Below, piece by piece: positions 22,105 through 35,690 of a DNA stretch of 64,000 bases (positions are counted from its first letter, which is position 1; every line of letters begins with the position of its first letter). The stretch lies in the NCBI RefSeq assembly GCF_015832195.1, contig NC_052016.1, forward strand, positions 26,309,129 through 26,373,128, given 5' to 3'. The DNA is from Motacilla alba alba (taxonomy: Eukaryota; Chordata; Aves; Passeriformes; Motacillidae). The translations under genes were made by a program, and so were the position numbers. The notes beneath the pieces were generated by a model. The model was not told where the DNA came from, ran no database searches, and was given only the letters and a program-made list of their open reading frames with translations.

Positions 22105-22988
22105 ATATACTCCTTGAAATTAATTTGGGATTTCCTTATGTATGGTGCTTTAAGTATTAACATCTGTTTCTTGTGCTCTTTGCCTGTCTTATCTTTTGGC
22201 AACCATTTTGTATGGCAATTTAGCTTAAAGTGCTTCGAAATGGAACTGTTACTCTTGGAGTAAAGTGCTTGAGGTAACATGCAAAATTCATGCAGCTTCA
22301 TTGTTCAAGGAATGAGATAATCATTTATGAGAAGTGCAGGATTTAGAAGTTGTTTCAATGTCCCAATGGTCCCCAGCTTGAGACCTTTTTGTGGCATAGT
22401 TAAGGGTAAATGCTGGAAAAAGTAAGTTTGCACACTTCTGATTTGAGCAATGAAGAGTTTTATTTCTCACTGCTGGTGAAGCACCATTCATGCAAGTCTA
22501 TACCTTATTAATGCACCATTATAATGCTACTGTCAACCTATAGGTATTAAAATTTTTCAGAGATCTAATCCTTCTTATGGATTTATTTGTGTTACATCAA
22601 AAACTATGTGACTTGTAAGTGTTTCAGTGGGAGTTATTTAGTACCATGCAGAAGAGAAGTCTGGTGTAAGGGAGTCTCCCATAGTTTAGTCTAGGGGTTT
22701 GGAGGAGACATCAGAGCCTAGAAAAATTGTCTTGTGCTTTGAGTAACAGAACTTCTAGGCATTGCTGAAATTGATCCTATAGTATCACCCTCCACTGCTG
22801 GAACAACAATAACATAATCTGGAAGTAGCCTTTTAGCAGAGGCAGTAATGATAAAAGTAAAGTCAGGTCACAAAATTTCCCAGAAGATACGATAGAGGGA
22901 GGGGTCTGATGGCAAGCAACTTGTTGTATTCTCTGAGTAGGAGTGAGGAATGCTTTCATTCCTTGGAGAGTACTATGGACTAACACAG

Positions 22989-23018
22989 GCTTCAGCCTTT
23001 GAAGGCTTCAGCCTTCAG
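22989..23018. repeat. short tandem duplication
   Basis: The phrase ggcttcagcctt occurs twice with a period of about 17 bases. It is a small slippage duplication. Confidence 0.65.
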
Positions 23019-23499
23019 AGTTAACTGAGGTACATGCCTTTGGGACCTTGACTCTACACTAACTTGATATTCTTTGAATTCTCTGTTATTACAGAGTCTA
23101 CACGCAACTTCTGGTAACAAGAGATCAGTGAATGAAAGACTCATCTTCAATTTTCATTTATACTGTTTCCCTTAGTGTTAGGTATCCCAAAAGTGTAGAA
23201 AGGGGTTTGTTGTAAAAGCATGGTCTTGTTCCTCTGAAGACCTCAGGCATACTGTTGGCTGAGGTTTCTTTGGTTATTTTTACAAAGAGGACATCCATCT
23301 CCTGAGATACTGAGACTTCATCCTGTAGCTTAAGTAGGGGGCACATAAGGTTCCAACAGAGGGTTCATGAACCCCTACAGGAGTAAAAAAATGTAACTGC
23401 TATCTTCCTTTGTTTCTTATATCCACAATTTTTTTGGCAAAAAGCTCATTTCCATTCTGTTGAAAAAGCTGAACCTTTGCTTTAATTGTCACTTAAAAA

Positions 23500-23579
23500 A
23501 ACCCAACCAATGAACCAACCAACCAAAATAACCCAACCAAGTTGCTGAACCCTCCCATTCCCCCCCCTTCCCCCCTCCC
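23500..23579 (-). repeat. (AACC)-like repeat and C-rich tract with G-quadruplex motif
   Basis: A degenerate AACC repeat (23500-23540) is followed by runs of 3, 8, 6 and 3 C between 23554 and 23579, spaced by one to three bases. Read on the minus strand this meets the G3+N1-7 definition of a G-quadruplex. Confidence 0.7.
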
Positions 23580-26500
23580 AGTCTCCCCAATAACTAAAAC
23601 CCTAAAAATGGAAATGCATTTTGCCACTGTGGTAACTTGCATGTTGAAGATCATTGCAGTGGAGAGGGGACAAACCCCTGCAGAGCTTCTAGCAATTAAT
23701 TAATTTTTTTTCTAGGAGAAAGTGAAGAGTTTCCCACGAGATATAGGTGTGGTAAGGAAAAATCAATGCTCCACTGCATGTTTCCTAGAGGTATCAGTGG
23801 TCTTGGTCCTACCTCCTGCAGTACTTCAAGATTTTAGGTGGGAATCTTCCTCTACTGTCCTTCTGTTCCCAGTCCATCAGTGTAATGTCTACTGTAGATT
23901 CCAAGTTTCTGCCCTTCATCATTACTTGGCTGTTTAAAAGCTGTGTACTGTGGGGAGTTACTGGGTGGCAGTTGTGTGGATGTGAGCTGAATTCCACTCC
24001 TCCAAAAATCAGGAGCAGAAACTGGTGAGTAGTAGTTAGCATATACTGAGGCACCTGAACCTTGTCAGAGGCCCTTGAGAGGGGCACCTGGTCAGGGTAG
24101 AGCAAGACAAGTGGTTGAAGGGGGGGCAGGTGCCATTATCATAGCGCTCTGTTTGAGGGTAACTTTTTCCATGTCTTGCTCCCCCTGAGGATGAGAAATC
24201 TGCAGGGGTGGCAGGAAAGAGTGGAAGAACTGCTCTTATGGGAATGGGGATTCAAAGAGGACATGCTTTTTCGAATGTACACCAATTCCCTCTGCTTCCC
24301 ACTGATGCTTTGTGGAGGTATTCTGCAGAAGCAGGTTACTTCTGCATTAGCTGTGTATTTATGCCCTTGTGGTGACTTCCATATTTACAACTTTGGTGGA
24401 AAATAACTAATTATGAATAGCCATTTTATGTCATTAGAATCACTGGAATCATATGTGGATATTGGCCTTTTAAGATGTAGCTGAAATGAAGCTGGGGTGC
24501 AAAGCCAGTAAATTAGGACACTTATTTTTCAGCACTTGTCTGGAGTTTCCATGTATTGTGCTGTTTAGAGCAGTGTGAGAAAACAAGAGATAGAAACTAA
24601 AAATATTTGTCTGTGATGGTACAGTTTGCAATAATTTAAGCACAGCCAAAGTTTCCTGCAAAGAAAGAAGAGGTTGAGTCTTATGAATTGACTTATTTTA
24701 TTTTAAAATTGCTCCTGTGGTTGCTGTAAGTGCTTGGGAAGCAAGATTAGAACATTATTAGAAACTTGTCCCTTGGGGCACATCTTTTATAGTATTACCA
24801 CTGGGAAAGAGGTGGTTGGGAGGAAAGCATTTATACTGAAACAGCAAGGTCAAGAAATATTTTTCTAAGTAGTACAGTACTGAATGTCCAGCCTGGTGCC
24901 CCTTCACTGTCACAAAGAAATCCTTTGCTAGGCATAGTGCCATTCTTTTCCAAAGTGCCCTCTCACCTCCCTTACTTGTGCACTGGCAGTATTTTTTCCT
25001 CTCTAATTTTTCTTAAGGCATTAGGCATAAGAGTCTCCAGCTGAACCTATTCAAACATGGGTGTTCTGTTGAACCGGGATGTACTTTTTGGCTTTTCAGC
25101 ATTCTCACCCTGGCCATTTATTGTTACATGGCACCTATGGAGAACTTTCTTCATCTCACTGGCAGTCCATACAAAACAGATTTTCTCTGTTTTCAGCAGC
25201 ACTCCAGCTGTGAATGTCTCTAATAAGCTGTAGGATTGAAGAGGAAAGCAGGAAGGGTAGGCTGTGGGAGTAAAGGAGGTGGTGAGACCTGTCCTTTGGT
25301 TTCTATGATTTTTTTCTTAACTGGGTTTGGTCTTGTAACTTTTTTGACTGTTGATGTTTCATTAAATCCACAGAAAAGGTGACTGGGGTTCCGCTGAGCT
25401 GCTGTAATTTCCGGCCTGTGGATATAAGGATTGGGATCGGTCTTCTTGCTCCAAGTGGTTTTTGTTCTGCATCTGAGTAAAATCTTCTGTGGGATATATG
25501 CCAGGATGCAATGGACAATGTGACCCTCATTCTTTGTTTTTCAGTAATGCAGTGCTTTCTGAGATGAAAACCTTATCTGACAGCCTCTTTTGATTTAAAT
25601 CTCTTTCTACATATTATCCGCTTTTCTTTCATGAGGGTTGAAAAATCTTTTTTAAGAAATTTTTGGATTACTTTGCTCATTTAGTTTACGGAACCTCTGA
25701 CCCCAGTCTAGGTGCTGTACAGAAATAGGTATGCTCTCATCAGGTTCTTTCAGGTCTTGTATCTGTGAGGGAGTGTTTTTGCCTTTTCCATGGAACTTCT
25801 TATAATGAGGTGGTAGAACAGATCAGCACCCCAGAAATGTCAAAATAGATGTAGAGTATCTGGGATAGCTCTGGGGTTTTTTCCTCCCTCTTCTCAGTGA
25901 AAATATTTTCCAGTTTTAATTATGGGCCCTGGATGTGCATCTTGAGATTTGCAGCATCTGGAGCACGGTGCAATGATTTCTGCTGTGTGAGAGGCATGCA
26001 AATAAGCAGCAGCTTAAACTTGCTCCCTATTCCTATTGGTATTTGTGCCACTTCTGCATGCAGGCTGTCTCCTCAGCCCATAGAAATATCTGCCTCCTTG
26101 TGTAAGAGACATATTTTCAGACTCCCTTTTCAGATCCCTAGATTTCAAGGCAGAAGGATGGATTCTCTTAGGGGAAAACCTGACATGACTTCAGTGGTTG
26201 ACTTCTTGAATTAAATGGGTATTTTCTAATTGGATAAACTCAAGTGAGTCATGCAGCTACATACAATAGAGGAGGGAAGAGAGGCACTGAAATGGTTTGT
26301 TTATTGCTAAAATCCATGGACAATATTTTTCATTGTACCAAGTTTTCACTCCTACTTCCCCGTCCTGTCCATCACTTCATATATTGCTGAAGATAGCTCT
26401 AAATGGAACAGCTGTGCCATCTGCCTCCAAGATTATTTCAGTCCTCACTGTTTTGGGATAAATTTCATAAAGTGTATTGCACATGCAAACATTTAATTGA

Positions 26501-29500
26501 ACAAATGGGAAGCCTCTCCAGTTAAGAAAGCTTTACAAATGACAAGTGCTGTCCAATTTCCATTCTAATGGTTATTCTGGGGCTTTAAAATATGTGTGAA
26601 TTCATCTAGCAGGGGCCGATGGTATATTGGAGGCAGATGGCTTGGTTCTGCAAAGAAGAAATGTAAGTGGCTTTTACTATAAATCTTATTTTTTTTTTTG
26701 GCAAAGGGTTGACACAATAAAGATGTGACTATTACTGAGAGTGCTCTTTAATAATCATACTACCTTATGTTTTCCCTCAAGAATGTGGTTAACTGACTAG
26801 AAAAATCTATTCTGAATTTTTATGTTTAACTGTAACAGACAGTTTAGGAACAGCCTTTTCTTCCTCTAGGAACAAGACTCAAGAGTGGGCAGGTGATTAA
26901 ACAAAGGCAAACACCAGGCCTTGCAGAAACACTGCAACCTCTGGAAAGGTGTTGGACCTTGTGAGAAATGCAGCCCAACCATGCTCAATGTCCTTGCCTA
27001 TCCAAGGACCTTAAGTCCAAGCTTGGACTTCACCTTCCCTGTAGATTCTCGGATTTTTAAGGCAGTTATGAAGGAGATAGTCAGAAAATACTTGAAATGT
27101 TTCTCTTAAAGCTGTGCTGATGACCTTTGCTTTAAGCTTCCATGTCTTATACATCTTAATGCTCATGAAAGCTCAGCCGAGGATTTCTCAGTCGTTTGGC
27201 TGAGTGGGCAGAGACAAGAGTTGCTGACTGCAATGGAGATGAACATGCCTATGGCATTAGTAAAGGGGGAAGGTCTTCAGAATTTTGATAGTGCTTGTCT
27301 GAATTGGCATTCAATGAATGCACGAACTAGGATGTCTAATGTAGGTTTAGCTGTTGTCTGTGGCTTTGAGACACTTATGATACCTTAACGGAATAAAACA
27401 TAAACTAATATAAATTTGCCAGTAAACTTAACTGCACAGTAAGGACAGATCTTGTTAGCAGGAGCAGGAAGGGAGGACACCCCTGGTTTGCATAACTGAG
27501 AATGTCTGTGTGTTTGCCACAAATTTGGTCAAAGCTGCATGGTCATCACACCTTTCTTCTCAAGGTTTACTGAGCTACAATTCTTCCCTGATATTTTTCC
27601 TCCAAAATAAACTCTCATTATTTTGTTTCATCCTAGCTCAGGATTTGGATGTATGCATGGATTTTTGTGGGTTCTGGTGTTAGGATTGTAAAGATGTTAC
27701 TTGGACAATTTTCGAAGCTCTCTTTGAAAAGTTGTGAACAACTGAGCTCTGGAGTTCATTTTAAATCTATAATAAAAAATAAAATTAAATGGGAAGATAG
27801 AACTAAATGAGCTACCTACCCTGGGGACCAGCACCTGACATTTAATACAAAGAAGACTTGAATTAAATCCTAAAAGTTGCAGTAACTATTGAAAAACCCA
27901 CAACAAATACACACAACCTCCAAATTATGAAGTCTGGGCTTATGTGTTTGAATTTGTATACTAATGAATGTATCTTAAACAGTAAAATATTCATTTCAGG
28001 GCTTATTTTATAAGAACAGACTGGATTATTGAGTCTTCAACTGGCATTTTTTCATTGAGACAGGTTTTACTAGAAAAGAAGACAGACACAATGAAACCTT
28101 GACTGACCCCTTAACTAGGGTAGTTTTGGCAGACACCAAACTAGTGTTCATAAACCTTCTCAGTGGTTCTTATCCTAACTATAATAAGCAGGTATTGACT
28201 TTGTTGTAATCAGCATCAAGATTCATTGACTGGAGAGGTAAACAGTGGTGAGAGCAAAGCCAGGGTCAATACAATCCTCAAGGGATGGTTAATCTCTGTG
28301 GGCTGAAAAGGAAGTCAGTATTGGTAGTATTACATGATTCCAGTGTAAAAAATTTCTTTTATATGCATGCAAAAAGGAAAAGAGGAAGGATAATCCAGAA
28401 GTGTAATGTAGCTATTTCAATGGACCCTGTGTGTAGCATTCAGGTCATAAAAGTTGATTATTTTACTAATCATATTCTACACATAATTTTTTCTTGTGGT
28501 GCAGTCTGAATTTGGATCAAAAGCAAATGAAGGCTCTGAGGCAGGGTGACAAGTAGATGACACTGCCCAAGTGTTTTTTCTACTGGGTGGACATAACCCT
28601 GACAAGTGCAAAATATTGTCCTCTTTATGCAGCAGACTGTTGGAGTTGCTGTCATTGCTTACTGCAGAATAACTAAGTGCTTGCTGCTTCTCAGGCTTGA
28701 GAGCCACAGTAGTTACAGCAAGGCAGGATCTACCTTAAAGCTGGCTGGTCTGTGCAGACCAGGTCTTCTGGCCAGTCTTCCTAAACAATTACCTGACTTT
28801 TAACTGAGCCATGGTTTTGAACAGTGCATGGCTTTTTGTGTCATCTTGCTCCCTTCCTGTCCCTTCCACGGCCTCAGTTCAGTTCTTCTTTGGTCCATCT
28901 CTATCTCAGCTTGGGTAGAAATCTTAGAAACTATCTTACTTGATGACTATTCCATAGTTTTGAAATGGCCATGCCATTTGAAAACAATGGTGAGCTTTTG
29001 GAGAACTTATTTTGGACGGGGTCTTGCAATTCATGATTTGTACAGTACAGCAGTAATAAGGCACAAAAGAACCATGGGGTCAAAGGGATGCCAAAAACCT
29101 GCTTATGAATGTCTGCAAAATGTGAAGTCTTGCCTTTGTCCTGTTAGGGAGGTCAGTGGTCTGAAGGGTGCTTCTGGCCTTCAGAAAAAAACCCCAAAAA
29201 ACCCATTTTGAGAGCCCCCTGTAGCATTTGCCCTTCTGCCTGTGTCTGAAATGAGATTTGCCTTCTGATGGAGCACCCTGCCTGCCCTGTTGCTGTGGTT
29301 CATGAGTCATGCTTCTTGATGTGCTTTCTGAGGGAATATTGTCAGCTCCTAAACAGCTAGGTAAAGATGGCTTTTCACTAGAAAACAAAATTGGCTGTTC
29401 CTGATTCATGATTTGTTATTCCTCTTGTATGGATATAGCAGCTTAAAGTTTCACTCATTCACTTGGGGAGTAGAAATAAAGTTGTGTGGCTTGGGAACCT

Positions 29501-30427
29501 GCTCAAACATATTGGATAATAGGCAGGGAACAGTAAAAGTGAACAAGCTCGCAGACAAACCCTTCATTCAGGTGAATTTCCTTCATATAAATTATTCAGT
29601 GAGTAATTTGCAAACAACAAAGATGTTTGTAGAGGATGGATTTGGTTTTGAATGACTCAACAAAGTAAAAATAGATTTGGAAGCACTGGCCCACTTACTC
29701 AGAAAAAGTAAGTAGACTGACTCTTTTCTCTCTTAGGATAGTCTGCAAGTTTCAAAATTCACATATTTTTAGAAATATATAAAACTTCTCATTTTGCACT
29801 TAGTAACATCAACTTATTTACCCATCAGTCTACAAATACATGCACTTTTTGCATTAAAAAATTTAATTCAATTCTTAAATAGGAAAGAACTCTTAAATGG
29901 GAATATAACTAAATGATGTACATATAAATGCTTTACATGTGCTATATTCACATATATGTACATACAACAAAAATATTGAGGTAATTCTATAAAATACATT
30001 TTAAAAAAGTACCTGCCAATAATAAGATAGGAAATACTATCTTTTCCAGTGTTAATCATCCTGGCAGTTTGTCTTCAAACAGACTTTCTGTATGTATAGC
30101 ATCCTGGTGGGGTATGTTTTGTAAAATGAAATTAGCTTCAAGTGTGGCTCTTATTTGCTGTTATTTCAGGTTTATCATGGTACAGGATGGAATTAGATCA
30201 ATAAACCTAATATAATATGGTGGCAATGTGGTTCTAGCTATTGTAAGCTTTGTCAGCTCCTGCTGTCCTTTTTATCTCTCCCTATTGTGGTAGTCTCCAG
30301 CTACCTGTTTTTCTTAAAGAGAGAACTTCTATCTAGAAAAACTTGCTTTTTAGACTCTTTAAATGTTAAAGCAATATTTTTGTGCAATACACTGCAAATT
30401 CCACAAAATGTGAGCCAGACTACTGAG

Positions 30428-30504
30428 AGGTAGTTTTCCTTGATGGTCTACAAGTTAATTTTCTTCTCTGAATGTTCATCTCCGGACTTCAAGGTAGTTT
30501 TCCT
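30428..30504. repeat. 13-bp direct repeat, period 64
   Basis: aggtagttttcct occurs at 30428-30440 and again at 30492-30504. The intervening sequence is not repeated. This may be coincidence. Confidence 0.4.
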
Positions 30505-32143
30505 GCATGGGCGATTATTTTCAATCCAGCCTTCTTATCAGAAGTTGGGTAGAGCTCAGGAAGCCAGACTGTTGTGTCTCTTCAGTGCTGTCCCAACCCA
30601 GAGATTTTCCTAAAAGGGAATGTTGCATCCAATATTGAGAAGCGCAAAGAAAGAGGGTGCTGCTATCTATCTAGATGTATGTTAGAAACAACTGTAGCTA
30701 GATAAAAAACATGAAATAATTGAACATTTCCATCCAGGATTAATAGAGCTGAAAAACAGGAGCTGCATAATTATGACTAACTTTATTAAACCTAGGGTTT
30801 CAAGGTTTCTAACAGTTTCGTTGAAAAGAGGAAGAGTAGGAATGATACTTCTGCAAAATATTGAGGGTTTTGGTGATGTGGTTTTGTTGGGTTTTTTTGT
30901 TTGTTTTTATTTTTGTTTTTTAAGAGAGGGGATTGCTTGTTTTCATGTAGCTCTTTGAAGTAGTTTCCTGACACTCTGTAGTCATGGGATTATATCTCAA
31001 AATGAAGAAGAAAACCCCAAAAAAACGGACACATTGTTTCTACTATCATGTTGGGGTTTCTATTGTCTGACATCTCTATTTAATAGTAATAATGATAACC
31101 TCTGTTACAATTTCTACAGAATTGGGCAATTCCTCTTTCCTGAGGTAGAATTAATTGTGTTGTAGGCAAGGAAAAATTGACCATAATAGTGATCTGCTGA
31201 AATACCCACTTGTAGAGAATTCCAACATTAGGGAGTAGATATATTACTGACAAGAAAATATTTAAAAGAATTTGATAGAAAATACTTAAAAAGCCTTATG
31301 TAAAAAACTTCCTAGGCAGGAAACTGTACCCCAAGTGCTCATCGCTATGTTTGCATATTGTGAGTACTATAAATTGTGAAATATGTGCCCTCTTAATCTG
31401 TTACAGATTCATGCATCTACTTTTTGCCACACAATTGTAACACAGTTTTGTTTGAAAGATTCTTGCACAATCCAAGTTTCTTTTTTTCTGTAATACCAAT
31501 GAGACTGAGATATGTATAACCTGGTAAAAGGGAAGAAATGCTTTTTCTAGAAGCCAAATATTTCAGTGGGAAGTATTCATTTGTCCCAGCAGCTACTTGC
31601 TGGAGATGTTGTTACTGTTAGCACTAAATGGATGTTCAATTTCCAGGCTCACAGCAATGGACCTAAAGAATGTTGCACCAGCATGACTGTGTGAGTCAGA
31701 CACGTGGCACTGTGCTGACAAATTAATGTGCTGAGCTCAATGTTAATCAACTTCTACCCTGTGAATTCCTCACATTTGCTTTTAAAGTACGTACTATCCA
31801 TTTTATGTAAAGAGCAGATGTGCATTTCCAACATATGTTGCAATCAGAAAAGTCCAGAGGACAGTAGAGTACACATTGCCCATATTTTATTAGGGTTTGC
31901 AGTATACTGATAGCACATAGAGCAACTCTCAACTTTTCTGTCTGTTGCTTTGGTATGTCCCATCTCTTTTCTTGCAAATTACAGATAGAAGTTTGTAACA
32001 GTTTCACATTACTTCCATTTGGCAGAAACTTTGTTCTTTTCAGTTTTCATCTCTTGTGTTCTTTGTGATACAAGTTCAGTAGCTGTAGATATCTCCCTGC
32101 CTGTCTCTGTTCCCATGTTTTAATTTTTGAAACAATGTAAGAC

Positions 32144-32162
32144 TTTTTTTTTTTTTTTTTTT
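32144..32162 (-). repeat. poly(T) tract, possible poly(A) tail of a minus-strand retrocopy
   Basis: There is a run of 19 T. On the minus strand, AATAAA (complement at 32185-32190) lies 22 bases before the A run, the normal distance from signal to tail in an mRNA. That makes it a candidate 3' end of a retrotransposed transcript rather than a plain homopolymer. Confidence 0.35.
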
Positions 32163-32184
32163 CTGTGTGAAAGCCAGGAACAGT

Positions 32185-33475
32185 TTTATTCTGTTAAGGT
32201 CTCTTGGAAGGATGGACTTCCCTCACTTCTGAGTTCCCTTAAGGCACTGGGGGCAGCCCAAGGGTACTGTAGGTCTTATAAGAGCCCTGTTGTCTGAATC
32301 CAGCTTTGTTGTACTTTAGTGGCAGTAGTCAGTGCCAAAGTGGGTAAGATGTATTGCCCATATTGCAGGCTGTGTTTATAGTGTGTTAAATATAATTCTG
32401 GATCCTTTAGCCATATAAACCTCCTGTTCTGCCTGCGGGCTGTTATCCAAGTCTTTATATTTTTTTAGGTTATCCACATCAGAGGCTGATCAGACTTTTG
32501 CCCTTGCTAGCTTGTCTTTGTGGCTTCCTCCTGTGCCCTTCACAGTGAGAAACGCAGTGTAAATTTTTTCTCGTCCTGAGGCAACATTCACCTGGGTATG
32601 CCTGTCTTCTCCTGATCCAAGATCTTGGAATAAGAAGTCTTCATTAGGACTTGAAGGTTGGAGAAGGTTTTCACTGCAGAACTCTCTCATTGTTCAATCA
32701 AAAAAGTGGCCAAAAGTCAAAAAATGCTTAGTTAAAGTTGAAAAATAATCCTTATTTCTATGGAGTTTTGATTATACCACATACCTGTTCTTCACAGATA
32801 CTGAGCACTCCAAATACAGTTGGCAAATGATGTAACTTCCAATGCTGTCTGATCAGAAAGCTTCTGAATAATGACCCTGTAAACACATGGAAACTCAGTA
32901 AAAAGATTGTTTGCAGAGTCTCACATGTGGGCATTGCCAAATGCTGGGGCTAAATGAAAATAACTGGCAGCTGCATGCAGAGCTGTTTCCTCATCATAAA
33001 AATACGGACAGAGTTCCCATAGGAGAGTAGAATACAGCTTGTCAGGGTTTGAGATGACCTTGCTGGTTTCCACTTAGGAAAGGGGATCTGGTTTGGCTTC
33101 TCTGCCCCTCTTCTACTTTGTTCCCACTTGCCTCAGAGAGTTAAGCTGAGGGGACCAGAGAGTCGTGTATCATGATTGTTGCTCTCTTGGTGTGACTGTA
33201 GGAAGTCAAGGAGATAAGACTGCCTGCACAGATCCTTCTGCAATGCCTGTGCCACTGCTCTCCATTCTCTGTGTGCCTCTGCACTGGGCTCTTGCAAGCA
33301 CTGAATAGCTGTGACAGACTGATGAACAACCAGAAGAGCAACCTGTGAGCAAAGGCTGGTAACTAAACTCCTGCCCTGGGGCTTCTGCTCTTGCGAGATT
33401 GGAACTGGAGGAATAATAGCAGAGACTCCAGGCTCTTGTGTGTCCCCCACCTGCCAACTTATGCATTGTCTTTGA
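32185..33475 (-). pseudogene. possible decayed retrocopy or gene remnant, unknown product
   Basis: Reading the minus strand towards the poly(A)-like end at 32162 there are several open stretches. At 33475-33133 a frame of over 100 codons includes EWRAVAQALQKDLCRQSYLL. At 32690-32490 a 66-codon frame includes DLGSGEDRHTQVNVASG. After one in-frame TGA this second frame continues for about 28 codons, including KKYKDLDNSPQAEQEVYM. The composition looks more like real protein than most chance frames here, but I do not recognise either peptide and the frames are not continuous. It may be a mutated processed pseudogene, exons of a minus-strand transcript, or chance. The 5' edge and target-site duplication were not found. 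Processed pseudogenes are uncommon in birds, which adds interest and doubt alike. Confidence 0.2.
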
Positions 33476-35469
33476 AACGCCGAAAAGGGATTTCTGGGGC
33501 CTTGTCTGAAACATGATTTCCCTCCTGTCCATTACCCAGGTACTGCTATTACATGTGTATCAGTTTTCATCTTTCTTTCTTTTTTGTAAACCCCCATTTA
33601 TCATTGGGCATTTCTGCCTGTCTCATCTTATAGGTGTGTGGTGGGAACCAGCTAGCCTTTTGTTTTCTGCAGATGGAAGGAATATGACACCAATGTACTT
33701 TTCTGGTATCTTACCAAAATTAACATATTTCCTTCTCTGCCTCTTCCCCAGCCTTAGAAGAGTGATGGGAGTGATTTGCCTTGGTTCTTTAAATCTGTGG
33801 CAGGAGGCATCAGGGAGAAGTATATAACTGCATGTTCTGCAATGGCACAAAGCTGAGAGAAAAGCTGCAAGGGTAATGTTCTGTCCTTAATCTAATAATG
33901 TTCCTTGTTCAGTATTAGTAGAAAATTACTCTTTCTGCATTCCTTCATATTGCTCTGTAATAAACAACAGCATAATACTGAAAATATGAAGTAATTTAGT
34001 AAGTTCAGGTTTTGCTGCAGATAATGGATAACTATACACAGGAGTATAGTAAGTCTTGAATGACAGTTTTATTTGATTATCCAGCCTGAATGCAATGTTC
34101 CATGCCACTGCTTTACTGTAACACCCTGTCATGCTGTAGGAAGTCTGATTTTTCCCCTCAGATCTGGTTGAACAGTTCTCATTCTGTGTCCTCCTGTCTC
34201 ATCAAATCTGACTGACTATGCCCCAGCAGTGCTTGGGTGGAACCTCTGGAGAAGATTTATTTGGGATAGTGAGAAGTCCTGGTGACTCAAACCCATCATC
34301 CCCACCTAGTCCAAACAGAAACAAAGTCTCTGAGATAGTGCTAAGTAAGTTAAGGTTTCATGCAGTTTCCATTTTCAGGTGTGATGTACTGCTCAGACTC
34401 ATGCCAAATATTGAGCCATTAAAATAGGTTGTGTGGTTTCACTTATTTTCTTTTTTTAAATTAAATTAGAGGTTTTTTTCGGGTATCCTTGTATTGTCCC
34501 TTGGCTTCATTGCAATGATCAGTGAAATGGTTTCTAATGGAGTAGAAAGATGGCAAAGTACTTTGCTGTTTCTGTTAGAAAGTCAGAATTGTTTAATAAT
34601 TATTTTTCAGACACTGACGGTATGTGTTCCTTCTCTCGTGTCCATTTTTTTCCATTCAGCCTCTTACCACCGTGCTGCTTTGGCAGGGTGACTTTGAGCA
34701 AAACAAGAAGACATTTGCCAGCTTTCTAACGAAGCACTGACAATGTCCTTTAATTCTGCTCTGAAAGAAGTCATGGTATTTTGCTTTTGCTTGATAGAAG
34801 GTGGCCAAATGTTGTGACATTTTGTGATGTGTGGGAGCTGGGAATGAGATTTTGTCCTTAGGCACTGAATTAGTTCACTGTTACATTTGTTTTGGGTCAA
34901 TAAAGTTCAGTCTGGGTTTACTGAACACCTTACGGGTGTGGAAGGAGTTGCCCTTCAGCTAGTTTGCTGTTTTCTTTGTGGAGATTGCCAATTTTAACAA
35001 AGATTGTGTTGCACATGGTTACTTTGTTGGGTTTGTTCACAATTTGCTGATTTCAATGTTTAGATTTTTTGGTAAGAGTTTTTAATTTTTTTTATTTTTT
35101 TATTCCTGTATTTACACATGTTTTAAGGAGGTACAAAGTTAAATGGGTTTCCAATTACATTATTTTTTTTCCTTGTTGTACCTCTTTGACAGAGATCCTG
35201 GGACAGGAAGAACTATTTCTCAATTATAAGACAAACTGCTGGAATGCTCTGTGCTAAAGATTGAAGCTATGTAAAACTACTTTGCTGGAACACCACGAGG
35301 ACAAAGAAAATTCTCTTTGCTAGTGCTAGAGAGAAAGATTTGAGGCTGGAGAGGTCATTTGGATATACTCATAACACCACTGTCAACTCATAAGACTGAA
35401 GTAAAAACAGCATTGCATCAGGATCACGTTTTTCAAAGTGTGATGTAAATGGTCAAAATAGGGACTTCT
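33476..35469. other. non-coding stretch
   Basis: Nothing is recognised here. Open frames are short and AT-rich, without familiar motifs. Confidence 0.5.
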
Positions 35470-35690
35470 CTGTATCCCAACCAGTGGATATAATTTATTT
35501 TGACTTTCAAAAGGCTTTTGTTATACACATTCATAGAAGACGGCTGAGAATTCATGCTTAAAGTGTGAGAGGAGGGGGCCCTTCGAAAGAAGGAACAAAG
35601 GCTGAGAATAAATAGCTAATTCTCAGTGTGGAGGGAGGTTAATAGTGGGGCAGACCAGCTAGGATCTTGAAAGGAGTACTGGAAGATCAG
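35470..35690 (+). mobile_element. CR1-type LINE reverse-transcriptase fragment
   Basis: At 35487-35519 the plus strand encodes DIIYFDFQKAF, which is motif A of the CR1 reverse transcriptase (consensus YLDFQKAFD), including its catalytic aspartate. Downstream, gaataaatagctaattctcag and ggaggttaatagtggg correspond to the CR1 region encoding the 'INGQFSEWREVNSG' type segment. The frame is broken by stops and indels. The usual 3' untranslated end does not follow, so the copy has lost its 3' part, or belongs to an old subfamily whose tail I do not recognise. Confidence 0.8.

Larger units (their letters stand above)
20796..32143. other. non-coding stretch
   Basis: No gene or recognisable mobile element is seen downstream of the CpG island for about 11 kb. 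Simple repeats, a hairpin-rich segment (21199-21363) and a C-rich tract (23554-23579) are listed separately. An ATGCAAAT-like octamer (atgcaaat near 25996) and AT-rich, homeobox-like text occur, but conservation cannot be judged from one sequence. Confidence 0.5.

Noticed and set aside
33041..33540. Possible LTR starting tgtcagggtttgag
   Set aside because: Only the first dozen bases resemble known avian LTR starts. No TATA box, polyadenylation signal, CA end or target duplication was found in plus orientation.
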